Assembly: GCA_041671045.1 (NCBI GenBank)
Contig: JBAZCF010000011.1
Coordinates: forward strand, 62,001 to 126,000
Reading direction: 5' to 3'
DNA length: 64,000 nucleotides
Source: Parachlamydiales bacterium
GTDB taxonomy: Bacteria; Chlamydiota; Chlamydiia; Chlamydiales; JABDDJ01
This document shows, piece after piece, positions 17,646 through 26,347 of the stretch; within the stretch, counting starts at the first letter, position 1, and each line of letters opens with the position of its first letter. Made by a program: the position numbers and the translations under genes. Below the pieces are notes generated by a model that saw nothing but the letters and a program-made list of their open reading frames with translations, was not told where the DNA came from and did no database searches.

Positions 17646-18536
17646 ATGGCAGAATCTAAAATTATTTCACGTTCAGTAGGAACGCATGACGGCTCTTTTC
17701 ATGCCGATGAGGTGACAGCATGCGCCCTGTTGGTACTTTTTGATTTAGTTGATCGTGAGCATATAGTACGGACGCGTGATCCACAATTACTTGCTTCATG
17801 CGATTATGTGTGTGATGTGGGAGGTTTTTATGACCCCAAAAAGCATCTTTTCGATCATCATCAAGCAGAATACCAAGGGCTGATGAGCAGTGCCGGAATG
17901 GTATTAGAATACCTTAATGAGACCGGCATTATTGCGAACGATTTATATAAGCACTTTAATAATGTATTGATCAGTGGAGTAGACGATCATGATAATGGCA
18001 GGGATCCGCAAATTCCCGGTGTCTGCACATATTCCAATATTATCACCAATTTCAATACCATCCATAATGATGCACCGCCGCTAGAGCAAAATGAAGCATT
18101 TTTTAATGCATTAGATTTTGCGTTAGGGCATCTAAAACGGCTTTATGACCGTTATTCCTACATTAAAGAATGTCGCAACCTTGTTGCTGAGTCAATGCAC
18201 CAAAATGGTGACTTTTTAATTTTTGATAAAAGTATCCCCTGGATAGAGGCATTTTTTGATTTGGGCGGACTAAATCATAAAGCCAAGTTTGTGATTATGC
18301 CTGCAGGAGAACACTGGAAACTCCGAGGCATTCCTCCTACTTACCAAAGGAAGATGGAAGTGCGCATCCCCTTACCGAAAGAATGGGCTGGACTTTTAGA
18401 AGGTGATTTAAAGCGTGTCTCTAAAATTGAGGGTGCTGTTTTTTGTCATAAAGGACGCTTTATCTCTGTTTGGGAAACCCGTGAAGCAGCTTTTGAGGCG
18501 ATGGAATATACATTAAAGAATGCGAAGGACTCATAA
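17646..18536 (+). CDS. MYG1 (UPF0160) family exonuclease-like protein
   Basis: This 296-residue protein starts with the family signature GTHDGSFHADEVTACALL (about 12-29). It continues with the DHH-like metal site residues RTRDP, DVGG and FDHHQ, and ends in a substrate domain with a WKLRGIP motif. Eukaryotic MYG1 is a 3'-5' RNA exonuclease; bacterial relatives are poorly studied. The DHH-type Asp/His set is complete, so phosphodiester hydrolysis is likely. Its TAA overlaps the ATG of the HIT gene (TAATG), so it leads a tightly coupled four-gene operon. Confidence 0.8.
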   Translation: MAESKIISRSVGTHDGSFHADEVTACALLVLFDLVDREHIVRTRDPQLLASCDYVCDVGGFYDPKKHLFDHHQAEYQGLMSSAGMVLEYLNETGIIANDLYKHFNNVLISGVDDHDNGRDPQIPGVCTYSNIITNFNTIHNDAPPLEQNEAFFNALDFALGHLKRLYDRYSYIKECRNLVAESMHQNGDFLIFDKSIPWIEAFFDLGGLNHKAKFVIMPAGEHWKLRGIPPTYQRKMEVRIPLPKEWAGLLEGDLKRVSKIEGAVFCHKGRFISVWETREAAFEAMEYTLKNAKDS

Positions 18537-18871
18537 TGTCGACAATATTTGGAAAGATTATCCGTGGAGAGATCCCGTCTGAAAAAGTATTTGAAAACGA
18601 ACGTTTTATTGTCATCAAGGATCTTTATCCTGTAGCTCCGGTGCATTTATTGATTATACCGAAAAAAGAATTCTCTAATCTGCAGGCCTTGCCTAAAGAG
18701 GATCTTCCTCTGATTGCAGAAGCTGTTGAAATTGCGCAGGAAATGGCGCTTGCATTTGACATAGAAGATTCCTACCGTTTTCTTACAAATAATGGGTCTG
18801 ACTCCGGCCAATCAATTTTCCATCTGCATTTTCATTTGATCGGGGGCCGTCCCTTAGGAGCATTAGGATGA
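18536..18871 (+). CDS. HIT-family nucleotide hydrolase (HINT-like)
   Basis: The 111-residue protein has the complete histidine triad HLHFHLIGG near its C-terminus and the N-terminal FxKIIxGEIPSxKVxE typical of HINT proteins. These enzymes hydrolyse nucleoside phosphoramidates and acyl-adenylates in the cytosol. Length and motif spacing are normal. It overlaps by one base with the upstream MYG1-like gene and by 4 nt (ATGA) with the isochorismatase-like gene. Being second in the operon, it is presumably a housekeeping activity of nucleotide clean-up. Confidence 0.9.
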   Translation: MSTIFGKIIRGEIPSEKVFENERFIVIKDLYPVAPVHLLIIPKKEFSNLQALPKEDLPLIAEAVEIAQEMALAFDIEDSYRFLTNNGSDSGQSIFHLHFHLIGGRPLGALG

Positions 18872-19434
18872 AACAGCGCGTCTCATTTTTGGATAGGGCC
18901 CACACGGGCCTATTGGTTATTGACGTGCAGGATTGCTTGGTGGCTGCTGTAGATAGAGGCTGCGAAGTCGTACAAAATATAGCAACAGCCGTACGCGGAT
19001 GCTCCCTATTGAAATTGCCAATTATCATTTCAGAGCAATACCCTAAAGGATTAGGACCGACGACATTGGGAGTAAAGATGGCTTTTGAAGAAGGTACAGA
19101 TCTCCAAATCTTTACTAAAACAACTTTCTCGTGTTTGGGCGACTCTAAATTTCGTGAGTATATCCTGTCTTGTCCTGTTAAGCAGTGGATTCTTGTTGGA
19201 ATGGAAGCGCATGTTTGCGTACTTCAAACGGCTAAAGATTTACTACGGGAGGGGTTGGAGGTCACTGTTTTGAACGACTCTATTACTAGTCGTTCTGTCT
19301 TTGATTTTTCCACCGCTATTGCCGAATTGAGAGACTGCGGTGCTAGAGTCACTTGCACTGAAGCTGCTCTATTTGAACTGCTCAAAGATTCGCAAGCGAG
19401 TGAATTCAAGGCTATAAGCCAATTGATACGGTAA
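18868..19434 (+). CDS. Isochorismatase-family cysteine hydrolase
   Basis: The 188-residue alpha/beta hydrolase carries the family triad: Asp in LLVIDVQDCL (residues 15-24), Lys in IFTKTTFSC, and the nucleophile Cys in LVGMEAHVCVLQTA. The cis-peptide VGMEAHVC is typical of the YcaC/ISOC1-like branch, not the enterobactin enzymes. The substrate is unknown, likely a small amide or nicotinamide-like compound. Both ends overlap neighbours (ATGA at the start, TAATG at the end), so it is translated as part of the MYG1-HIT-HEAT operon. Confidence 0.85.
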   Translation: MKQRVSFLDRAHTGLLVIDVQDCLVAAVDRGCEVVQNIATAVRGCSLLKLPIIISEQYPKGLGPTTLGVKMAFEEGTDLQIFTKTTFSCLGDSKFREYILSCPVKQWILVGMEAHVCVLQTAKDLLREGLEVTVLNDSITSRSVFDFSTAIAELRDCGARVTCTEAALFELLKDSQASEFKAISQLIR

Positions 19435-21188
19435 TGAGATCTACTTCTTTCAAGAAGCTGTTTGCTATTATCACGGCCATCCTATTTTGTGCGACAGGCA
19501 CTATTCACGCCGGGAATAGCCTTATTGACTGGCAGCAGGTTGTGGACTGCCATCTTATTTTAAAAGACTATCAAGAAGCGTGTGAATGTATTGCTGAAGC
19601 TATTGCCGAACATCCACATGATCAAGGATTGAGGCGCACCCTCATATTGGTCTATGCTGAATGCGGATTAGAGAGCGAAATGCTAACATCTTTCAGACAA
19701 TATTTTACATGCTACCCCAACGTGCAAGAAGATACTGCGTTATTAGAAGAAATAGCGTGGTGCATTCTGCAAAATGGCCTTTCCAATCCTGCTCCCGTTA
19801 CACGCTTAGCATCGCTCGTTGCGGCGGGATCTGCTAGGGATGCGCGGGCTCATGCCTTTATCACTCAGGGCCTATCCGACACTTGCGGAGTGGTCAGAAG
19901 CACAGCGTGCAAAGTCGTTGGGCAGATTAGAGCCATAGAGTTCGCTCCTGTACTGGCTAAATTAGCCGTTTCAGATAAATCTATTTTAACCAGGCTGACA
20001 GCCCTAGAATCGTTAGTCAGTATGAAGCATCCGCAGGCTAAAGCACTTATCCTAGCCTATTCCACTCGTCCTGAAACGACAAGGGAAGAGCGCCATATTC
20101 TAGCCCGGTTTCTGGCTGTGGTCGATGAAGACAATCCTTACAAATGTTTTAAGCAGTTGGCAGAAGGAAAAGATCCTGCTTTAAGAGCTTTAGCGGTAGA
20201 ATATGCTGTTTTTACCAGATTATTGGAAAGTATCCCTGCCTTATTTAAATTGGTTGATGATCCGCGTTGGGAAGTGCGTGCTGCGTCTTTGCAAGCTTTA
20301 GCGGTCTTTTGGCCCCAGTGGGAACCCAATGAAGAAATTATTGCAAATATAAGGACCTGCAGCGAATCCCACGAAGGCATACTTGCAGTGAGTGGAGCGT
20401 GGGTTTTGGCCCTTTGCAAACCCCAGGAAGGGATTAATAAGCTTAACTTATTGACTATACATCCGAATCAGAAAGTCAAAGTAGGCGCTGTGTCGGGTTT
20501 ATGCGCTGTAGGGCTTAAAGCTGTTCCGTATTTGAGGTATTTAGCCTATGCTGAGCAAACAGATCCCTTTATTAAGTTGAATGCAGCTTTGGGATTGCTA
20601 AAGCTAAGGACGGAGGTGCTGCCTGCTAGCAGGGTTGTAGAAAAGCTATTGGATGGAAAAATTGAGCGTATGTCCCAAGCTAATTTCGGATTTCTTTCGG
20701 GTGTGGTAGCTGCGAAAGATGCTTCTGAAGGAGAGCTGCCACCTGAATTAATGGATATTGCTCAGAGGCTGGAGATTTTACAGTTGTTGGCCATCTTGAA
20801 AGTCCCTAGCGCGTATAGCATGTTGGAATCCTTTTTGAGTTCTCGTACATGGGGAGTTTCAGGTATGGCGTCTCTGATACTGCTTTCTGAAAAGAATGAA
20901 AGTGCAGTAGAACTTGTGGAGGAATTACTCCGTAAAGCGCGGTTTCCGCAGACGCGTCTGCAAGCGGCGTTAGTATTAGCTATGTGGGGAAGGAGCGATG
21001 CTGCTGTTGAGCCATTACATGCTGCTTATGCTGGAGCCGGGAAGGAAACCAAAGAAAGAATATTAAATGCTCTTTCTGAAATTGGCGCTATTGCTTCCAT
21101 CCCATTTTTAATGGAGGCGATACAGGAGCCTTCATCCAGCATGCGGATCCAGGCGGCGTCGGCTTTATTAAAAGTTGTTTATAAGTAG
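19434..21188 (+). CDS. Secreted HEAT-repeat protein
   Basis: The 584-residue protein has a signal peptide (residues 1-26, IHAG). A TPR-like helical start (about 30-100) follows, and then a long run of HEAT/PBS-lyase-type repeats such as VRSTACKVVGQI, LRALAVEYAVFT, VRAASLQALAVF and MRIQAASALL. It lacks catalytic residues and is expected to be a curved helical scaffold for protein binding in the periplasm or outside the cell. It closes the operon that begins with the MYG1-like gene (1-nt overlap). Similar exported HEAT proteins occur in chlamydiae, but no partner can be named. Confidence 0.75.
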   Translation: MRSTSFKKLFAIITAILFCATGTIHAGNSLIDWQQVVDCHLILKDYQEACECIAEAIAEHPHDQGLRRTLILVYAECGLESEMLTSFRQYFTCYPNVQEDTALLEEIAWCILQNGLSNPAPVTRLASLVAAGSARDARAHAFITQGLSDTCGVVRSTACKVVGQIRAIEFAPVLAKLAVSDKSILTRLTALESLVSMKHPQAKALILAYSTRPETTREERHILARFLAVVDEDNPYKCFKQLAEGKDPALRALAVEYAVFTRLLESIPALFKLVDDPRWEVRAASLQALAVFWPQWEPNEEIIANIRTCSESHEGILAVSGAWVLALCKPQEGINKLNLLTIHPNQKVKVGAVSGLCAVGLKAVPYLRYLAYAEQTDPFIKLNAALGLLKLRTEVLPASRVVEKLLDGKIERMSQANFGFLSGVVAAKDASEGELPPELMDIAQRLEILQLLAILKVPSAYSMLESFLSSRTWGVSGMASLILLSEKNESAVELVEELLRKARFPQTRLQAALVLAMWGRSDAAVEPLHAAYAGAGKETKERILNALSEIGAIASIPFLMEAIQEPSSSMRIQAASALLKVVYK

Positions 21189-21285
21189 CTTTATTAAAGG
21201 AATTTAAGTTGTTTTTTTGCCATCTTAATATTTCTTTAATATTTTTTGTATAAATTTGTAAAATCGAGCTAAAGATAGGTTTTCT

Positions 21286-22248
21286 ATGAAGTGGATTCTT
21301 TTCACAACATTACTTGCTACCATTACCGGATTATTAGGATGGGGTGGGCATACAGGGTATATTAACGATACTGAAAACCGTATGCAGTCGCCGGGGAATG
21401 TTAAGTTGATAAAGAATATGGACAATTCCCGTAACCTTCCTCCGAGTTTCCGCCTAACCACTTCGGCCTATCAAAGACACATTGGTCCTACTCCTACACG
21501 AAAAGGATTAAATAAGCTGAACGCCTCAGCTAGCGGACAGTTTTCCAAACGTGGATTAAAATCTATTCTCAAATTGATCCCTGCGGATGATGTGATGATT
21601 TTAGACCTACGCAGGGAAACCCACGGCTTTCTGGATGGATCCGCTGTCAGCTGGTATGGTTACAGAAACTATGAGAATGTCAATAAGACGCCTTCAGAAA
21701 TCGAAACTATCCAGAACGAGCGCTTAATCCAGGCTAAGACTGTAGGCAATGTCCGTATTTTTGATGATAAAATTGCTGCCAAGCCCCGCCCTCTCCATGT
21801 CAACAAGACCTTCTCGGAAAAAGATTTAGCTGACCACTATGACCTTAGATATGTCAGATTTTATGTCACCGATCACCATCGTCCTGATGATGCTACTGTA
21901 GACCAGTTTATAGAACTTGTGCGACAACTGCCCGAAGATATGTGGATACATTTCCATTGTGCTGGAGGTAAAGGAAGGGCGACCACCTTCATCACGATGT
22001 ATGATATGATCCGTAATTCTCGCGATGTTAGCATAGAAGATATTATCCGCCGCCAGCATTTGCTAGGTGGATCAGACCTCTATCAAATCCGACGTGCGCT
22101 GATCTGGAAAAATGAGCCTGCGACGGAAAGGCTAGATTTTGTGAAGCGCTTCTATGAATACACTAAAGCTAATCCTAACTTAGAGATGTCCTGGAGTGAG
22201 TTCATTAAGCTTGAACTCCCCAAAACTCAGGCGAGTGTTACGCTCTAA
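21286..22248 (+). CDS. Secreted Cys-phytase-like (PTP-like) phosphatase
   Basis: The 320-residue protein begins with a hydrophobic signal segment (about 1-20). The catalytic P-loop is HCAGGKGRATTF, giving the HC(x)5R signature with nucleophile Cys225 and Arg231. A WxP-type loop region upstream includes VTDHHRPDD, whose Asp residues could supply the general acid. Together with DLRRETHGFLDG this matches the PTP-like inositol-phosphate phosphatases of ruminal bacteria and of some Legionella effectors. It would act outside the cytosol, on phytate or phosphoinositides. The 3' end overlaps by 4 nt the convergent carboxypeptidase-like gene. Confidence 0.8.
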   Translation: MKWILFTTLLATITGLLGWGGHTGYINDTENRMQSPGNVKLIKNMDNSRNLPPSFRLTTSAYQRHIGPTPTRKGLNKLNASASGQFSKRGLKSILKLIPADDVMILDLRRETHGFLDGSAVSWYGYRNYENVNKTPSEIETIQNERLIQAKTVGNVRIFDDKIAAKPRPLHVNKTFSEKDLADHYDLRYVRFYVTDHHRPDDATVDQFIELVRQLPEDMWIHFHCAGGKGRATTFITMYDMIRNSRDVSIEDIIRRQHLLGGSDLYQIRRALIWKNEPATERLDFVKRFYEYTKANPNLEMSWSEFIKLELPKTQASVTL

Positions 22249-23762
22249 TAGAGCTGCTTTACATCTTGATAGAGTTTTTCTTGGATCTTACTATCGGTGT
22301 AGAACATATGTCCCCCTTCATAAAGTTGAAGTATGAAACGATTTTGAAGTTGTGCTTGGGATAGATTCAAGTGTGAGAAATCGTTCTGTATAACGCGATA
22401 AGGAGTTGCAAGGTCATATATGCCGCTGCCGACAAAGATTTTCATTTCAGGCAGCCGCTCCATCAAGGTACTGACTTTTTTATTCAGACATAAGAAATGT
22501 AGCCCATTATTGACATAATGCCAGGATGAGGCTTTCCCTAGAAAAAAGTATTCGGGGGTAGTGGGGACTTCAAAATGAAGTTCATTTTTTAAGTAGTCCT
22601 GAAACCCGGCGGCAATGGTGCCCATAACAATGTAGCTGGGATCGGCTTCAACCCCCGCAGTGCGGTTTACATCCGAGTCTATCCCCTTATAGCGTATGTC
22701 AAAACGTCCTATTGTCCGGTTCTCTTTTCGTAAAAGTTCTTTGATATAGTAATTAGTATCCAGGCGTAAATTGCGCAATTCAATAAGCTCTTTATCTATA
22801 CCTACGATAGCACTCATCTCTTGGGCAATGACGGAACGTTCTTCTCTCGAAAGTGAATCTCCCTGCATCAATGCAGGCAAATATTTTTCAGCGGCCCACG
22901 CTGTTGCTTTATCCATCCACTCTTTTTCCGTGTAGTTACGTGAATCCCCTATGGAATGGTACCAGGAGGCTACTGCAAAAGTCGGGATAAGGAGCGGGTA
23001 AGGGGAATCGTTTTGTTGGTATGCTGCAGTAAGTGATTGGAAATTTAGAAGGGCTGACAGCATAATAAGGCCACTCACCTTATGATGATACGTATTAAGC
23101 AGTGCATCAGCGAGTCCAGCAACACGTAATGTACCGTAGCTGCAACCGAGTAGGTATAGGGGTACTTCTCCAAGGTTATGCGTTTGGATAAAAGAGTCGA
23201 TGAAATTGGATAAGCAATCTATATCCGCGTTATAACTGAAGAAATCTGCAGCGGGCGTAGGGGGTTCCGGACGGCTGAAACCTGTATATACGGCATCGAC
23301 AAAAACAAGATCTGTTACGGACAACAATGTAAACGGATTATCTGCAACCTGAATAGGAAGCCTAAAGTCCTGTAAAACGGGAGTCTTAACACTGCGCGGA
23401 CCCACGCCGGCCATATGGATCCATACTGAAGCTGATCCGGGACCGCCATTGAAACAAAATGTGACAGGACGGGGTTTTACAGAGGGAACATGGTAGGCAA
23501 CATAGAAGACTGCAGCTTTTTTAGAGGGATCTTTTAGATGTACAGGAAGCCAATCAGTCTCGACAATATATTTTAAAGTTCCATCTACATGCTGAATCTC
23601 TTTCTCACTTGCATGAAGACAACTTAAACAGAAAAGTAAGAACACCACACAGTTCAGACTTCTTTCGAAATTCCATTTGAATGTTAAAATTGCCATTTTT
23701 GGCATCTTTATCGACAATTTCCTCAACCAAAGCGAATTTCGAAAGAAGTCTATTCTATTCAT
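22245..23762 (-). CDS. Serine carboxypeptidase-like (S10) protein, catalytic residues present
   Basis: The 505-residue S10-family alpha/beta hydrolase has the oxyanion segment FNGGPGSASVW. It has the nucleophile Ser208 in GCSYGTLR, Asp450 in SGIYDLATPY, and His485 in EGGHMF, so the triad is complete. A signal-like helix lies at about residues 34-51 (LNCVVFLLFCLSCLHA). Starts at residues 20 or 23 are therefore possible and would give a normal signal peptide. I keep the first ATG, which overlaps the upstream paralogue by 8 nt. A perfect 18-nt inverted repeat spans the start region. S10 enzymes release C-terminal residues or act as acyltransferases. Confidence 0.75.
   Translation of the reverse strand: MNRIDFFRNSLWLRKLSIKMPKMAILTFKWNFERSLNCVVFLLFCLSCLHASEKEIQHVDGTLKYIVETDWLPVHLKDPSKKAAVFYVAYHVPSVKPRPVTFCFNGGPGSASVWIHMAGVGPRSVKTPVLQDFRLPIQVADNPFTLLSVTDLVFVDAVYTGFSRPEPPTPAADFFSYNADIDCLSNFIDSFIQTHNLGEVPLYLLGCSYGTLRVAGLADALLNTYHHKVSGLIMLSALLNFQSLTAAYQQNDSPYPLLIPTFAVASWYHSIGDSRNYTEKEWMDKATAWAAEKYLPALMQGDSLSREERSVIAQEMSAIVGIDKELIELRNLRLDTNYYIKELLRKENRTIGRFDIRYKGIDSDVNRTAGVEADPSYIVMGTIAAGFQDYLKNELHFEVPTTPEYFFLGKASSWHYVNNGLHFLCLNKKVSTLMERLPEMKIFVGSGIYDLATPYRVIQNDFSHLNLSQAQLQNRFILQLYEGGHMFYTDSKIQEKLYQDVKQLY
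23656..23751. repeat. Perfect 18-nt inverted repeat over a start region
   Basis: Arms at 23656-23673 and 23734-23751 (AGACTTCTTTCGAAATTC and its exact complement) are separated by 60 nt. They enclose the candidate internal start codons of the S10 gene. In mRNA they would form a stem that could hide or expose those starts. Confidence 0.75.
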
Positions 23763-25215
23763 TTGACCGGCTATTGTAAAACTGAATGAGGTCGCTTTTG
23801 AGTTGCTTCTGGGTGGAGGGATCTAAAGTCAGAATGTGCCCTGCAGGATAGGCTTTTTCGGTCACGCGCTTTTGCACTACAGGCTCTAGACCTAAATGTG
23901 AAAGGCAGTAATGGACCGCGTAATAAGGCGAGACAAGATCGTAGAAACCAGCGCCACTGAAAAGCTTAAGTTGAGTATTTTTATTCAATTCATATTTAAG
24001 TTTATCATAGATATTGGGGAACTGGTTCTTATTGTGTCCAAAAGACCAGGGACAAACTTTAGCATGTAATACATACTGTTTATCTGACGTGTATTGAAGG
24101 TCTTGGCTGAGATATGTATGGATAGCAGCATAAAAAGCGCCCATAAGATGTTCATAAGGTTCCGAGGGACAAGTAGGATCCGTCATTTCATTTGAGACCA
24201 TAGACTCATTACGGGAATCGTAGAGGGAAAGGGATTTTTGTTTAGTACTCAATAGTTCGTTGCTGAAAGCAAGCGTCCCTATTTTCAGGTTCCCTTTAAG
24301 AATATATTCTTCATTTATTCCTGTGAGACTGGCGATCTCTTGCGCTGTCTTTTTGGCCTTATCTTTTTCCAGACTGTTTCCATGAAACAATGACTGGCTA
24401 TAACTGTTTTCTGCGAAGGACTCTACCTGCTTTAAACCTTCTAAGGGATTGCTCTTCCCTGAATAATAACTCCATGCGGCAGCAAGGCTAGGCAGAGCTA
24501 AAGCATAAGGAAGGTCGTTGCCTTCTTCAGGATCGTAAATAGCCTGATAGTTAATTATAGAAGAAAGCAGTATTAGTCCATTTAGAAATATAAAATTTTC
24601 ATCATGGAGATAGTAGGCTAGATCACAGATGCGAAACCCGCCAAAGCCCTGACCTAATAGATATTTGGGTACATCCCATAAGCCATTCTGGGTGAGATAA
24701 ACACGAATAAAAGCTGCAAGTAATTTTGTGTCTTCCTTGGAGTTATAGTAGGATTTTGCTTCTATCCCTTGTGCAACGTTACTATAGCCCGTGGAAAGAG
24801 CGTCCACGAAAACGAGATCGGTGATATCTAGTAATGAATAGGGATTATCGGAATATGTGTAGGGCGGAACTGGTGTGCGGCCATCTTGTGGTAGATTCAC
24901 TTTTTTTGGGCCGATGCCGCCCATATGAAGCCAAGCGGTAGCATTTCCCGTACCCCCCCCAAAGCAAAATGTGATAGGCCGCGCAGGGTCTTTGATATTT
25001 TGTTCTTTGTGGTAAGCGACATAAAATAATTCGGCAATAGGTTTGCCTTCATCATTATGCATCATCAGTGTGCCTGTTTTGGCTCTATAATGGAGTACCT
25101 TGCCCTCTAGGGTCATAGAGTGGCGAGTGACGCTTACGTGGGAGACGTCTTCAGCATTAAGTCCGGACAGAAGAAGGATAAAAACTAAAAGCACGCTGCT
25201 AAATAGGTCTTTCAT
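23755..25215 (-). CDS. S10 carboxypeptidase-like paralogue lacking the catalytic Ser
   Basis: The 486-residue protein has a signal peptide (1-21) and is collinear with the downstream S10 protein. The nucleophile elbow reads LGQGFGGFR, so Gly190 stands where Ser is required. The oxyanion segment is altered to FGGGTGNATAW. The Asp (GFYDLVSPY) and His (PAGHILT) regions are kept. The gene is intact, with no stop or frameshift, so a non-enzymatic role is likely, for example ligand binding or regulation of its active neighbour. It overlaps the downstream paralogue by 8 nt, and its ATG overlaps the DUF167 stop by 4 nt, so three genes are coupled. Confidence 0.75.
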   Translation of the reverse strand: MKDLFSSVLLVFILLLSGLNAEDVSHVSVTRHSMTLEGKVLHYRAKTGTLMMHNDEGKPIAELFYVAYHKEQNIKDPARPITFCFGGGTGNATAWLHMGGIGPKKVNLPQDGRTPVPPYTYSDNPYSLLDITDLVFVDALSTGYSNVAQGIEAKSYYNSKEDTKLLAAFIRVYLTQNGLWDVPKYLLGQGFGGFRICDLAYYLHDENFIFLNGLILLSSIINYQAIYDPEEGNDLPYALALPSLAAAWSYYSGKSNPLEGLKQVESFAENSYSQSLFHGNSLEKDKAKKTAQEIASLTGINEEYILKGNLKIGTLAFSNELLSTKQKSLSLYDSRNESMVSNEMTDPTCPSEPYEHLMGAFYAAIHTYLSQDLQYTSDKQYVLHAKVCPWSFGHNKNQFPNIYDKLKYELNKNTQLKLFSGAGFYDLVSPYYAVHYCLSHLGLEPVVQKRVTEKAYPAGHILTLDPSTQKQLKSDLIQFYNSRSNE

Positions 25216-25502
25216 TTGGCCTTAGAGATATGGATATGTAATTTTTCTTTTACCTCTTCTATCGACATTCCTTCAATACGAAGAACTTTTTCTTTAGAGG
25301 TTTCTCCCCGCACAAATGAAATCCGCGACTTAGGAAGGTCAAGTACTGAAGCTAGGAGTGCCATAATAGCAGCATTAGCTTTGCCTTTTTCGGGTACAAC
25401 AGCAACACGGACGCGAAGGGTGTTTTCCTCCCATCGTACAATTTCACTGCGACTCGCATTAGGTATGACATGCAAACTGAGTTGACAATTCTTTACCGCC
25501 AC
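25212..25502 (-). CDS. DUF167 (YggU/UPF0235) family protein
   Basis: The 96-residue protein shows the family core: LHVIPNASRSEIV, then LRVRVAVVPEKGKANAAIMALLA and a final ISFVRGETSKEKVLRI. The family is a small alpha/beta fold of unknown biochemical function, widespread in bacteria and eukaryotes. It starts with GTG and overlaps the upstream ComB-like gene by 10 nt. Size and motifs are complete. It sits in the middle of a coupled minus-strand operon (ComB, DUF167, two S10 paralogues), which gives no clear clue to its role. Confidence 0.88.
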   Translation of the reverse strand: MAVKNCQLSLHVIPNASRSEIVRWEENTLRVRVAVVPEKGKANAAIMALLASVLDLPKSRISFVRGETSKEKVLRIEGMSIEEVKEKLHIHISKAK

Positions 25503-26212
25503 AGGGATCCATTGGGCTTAATGGGCTGTAACACTAAGAGTCCAGACTCACGAAGGATTTCCATGGCGAAGGGGAAGGCATCCACAGCTAAGGCTGCATC
25601 TAAGTCTGACATGGGGTAATCGCCATGCGGAGCTCTGGCGTGCATTCCTGCCGGAGAGTTGGTAACTTTCTTTAGATAAGGCCCCATATGTCCTTGATAC
25701 TGGTTCTCTAAACGTGCTTGGATATATTCGGCTAAGGAAAGATCTTCACTGCCATCCTGCGTTCCCGTGACAAGAAGTGTTACTTCTGCAGGTTCTAGGG
25801 CGTGAAGACGGGCGATTGTTGCTTCTGCAACGACAAAACTTGAGACCAGGATTTTCTCTGCATGAGCACACAGGAGTACGCCTTGTGTTCCGGAGGATGT
25901 GCGTTGGATAAGTATTTTGCCGTGGAGATCTACTCCGAAGAAAGACCAGGGGGAATTGTCGAATGTAAAGCCCGGAATATAACGTCCCCCTTCTTCTCCC
26001 ATTGTTAAAGCATCTGGTATTGCTTTCGCAAGTGATTTAGCCTCATCGACTTTTGACACAATAATTACTTTATCTGCGCCGCTGGCAAAAGCATAAGCTG
26101 CCGTGGTAAATGCACGTAAAACGTCTATTACGACAACGACTCCCGTCGCATCGCAGCTTTGATCTCTACGCAAGATGTTAATTTTGGGAATTTTTCGATT
26201 TTCGATGAGCAT
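25493..26212 (-). CDS. 2-phosphosulfolactate phosphatase family (ComB-like)
   Basis: The 239-residue protein matches the ComB fold: VVVVIDVLRAFTTAAYAFASGA (in two parts, VVVVIDVLRAF and TTAAYAFASGA, about 25-46), GEEGG, FDNSP, and IQRTSSGTQGV. These residues form the Mg-dependent phosphatase site of the family. In methanogens ComB makes sulfolactate for coenzyme M. Most bacterial members have unknown natural substrates, and a coenzyme M role is not implied. GGAG lies seven nt before the ATG. It leads the minus-strand operon with DUF167 and the carboxypeptidase-like pair. Confidence 0.8.
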   Translation of the reverse strand: MLIENRKIPKINILRRDQSCDATGVVVVIDVLRAFTTAAYAFASGADKVIIVSKVDEAKSLAKAIPDALTMGEEGGRYIPGFTFDNSPWSFFGVDLHGKILIQRTSSGTQGVLLCAHAEKILVSSFVVAEATIARLHALEPAEVTLLVTGTQDGSEDLSLAEYIQARLENQYQGHMGPYLKKVTNSPAGMHARAPHGDYPMSDLDAALAVDAFPFAMEILRESGLLVLQPIKPNGSLWR

Positions 26213-26347
26213 TATTTCTCCAATTTAAGAATGGGCAATGCAAAAAACAACTACAGATTATCAAGCAAATTCTTTGACGTCAAACGCTCTATACAAAATT
26301 CCTATCTTCCCCTACGATTACCCAGATAGCTCTATAGAGGTTTAATA

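Noticed and set aside
23755..25215. Treating the Ser-less S10 paralogue as a pseudogene
   Set aside because: The frame is full length with signal peptide and conserved Asp/His regions; only catalysis seems lost.
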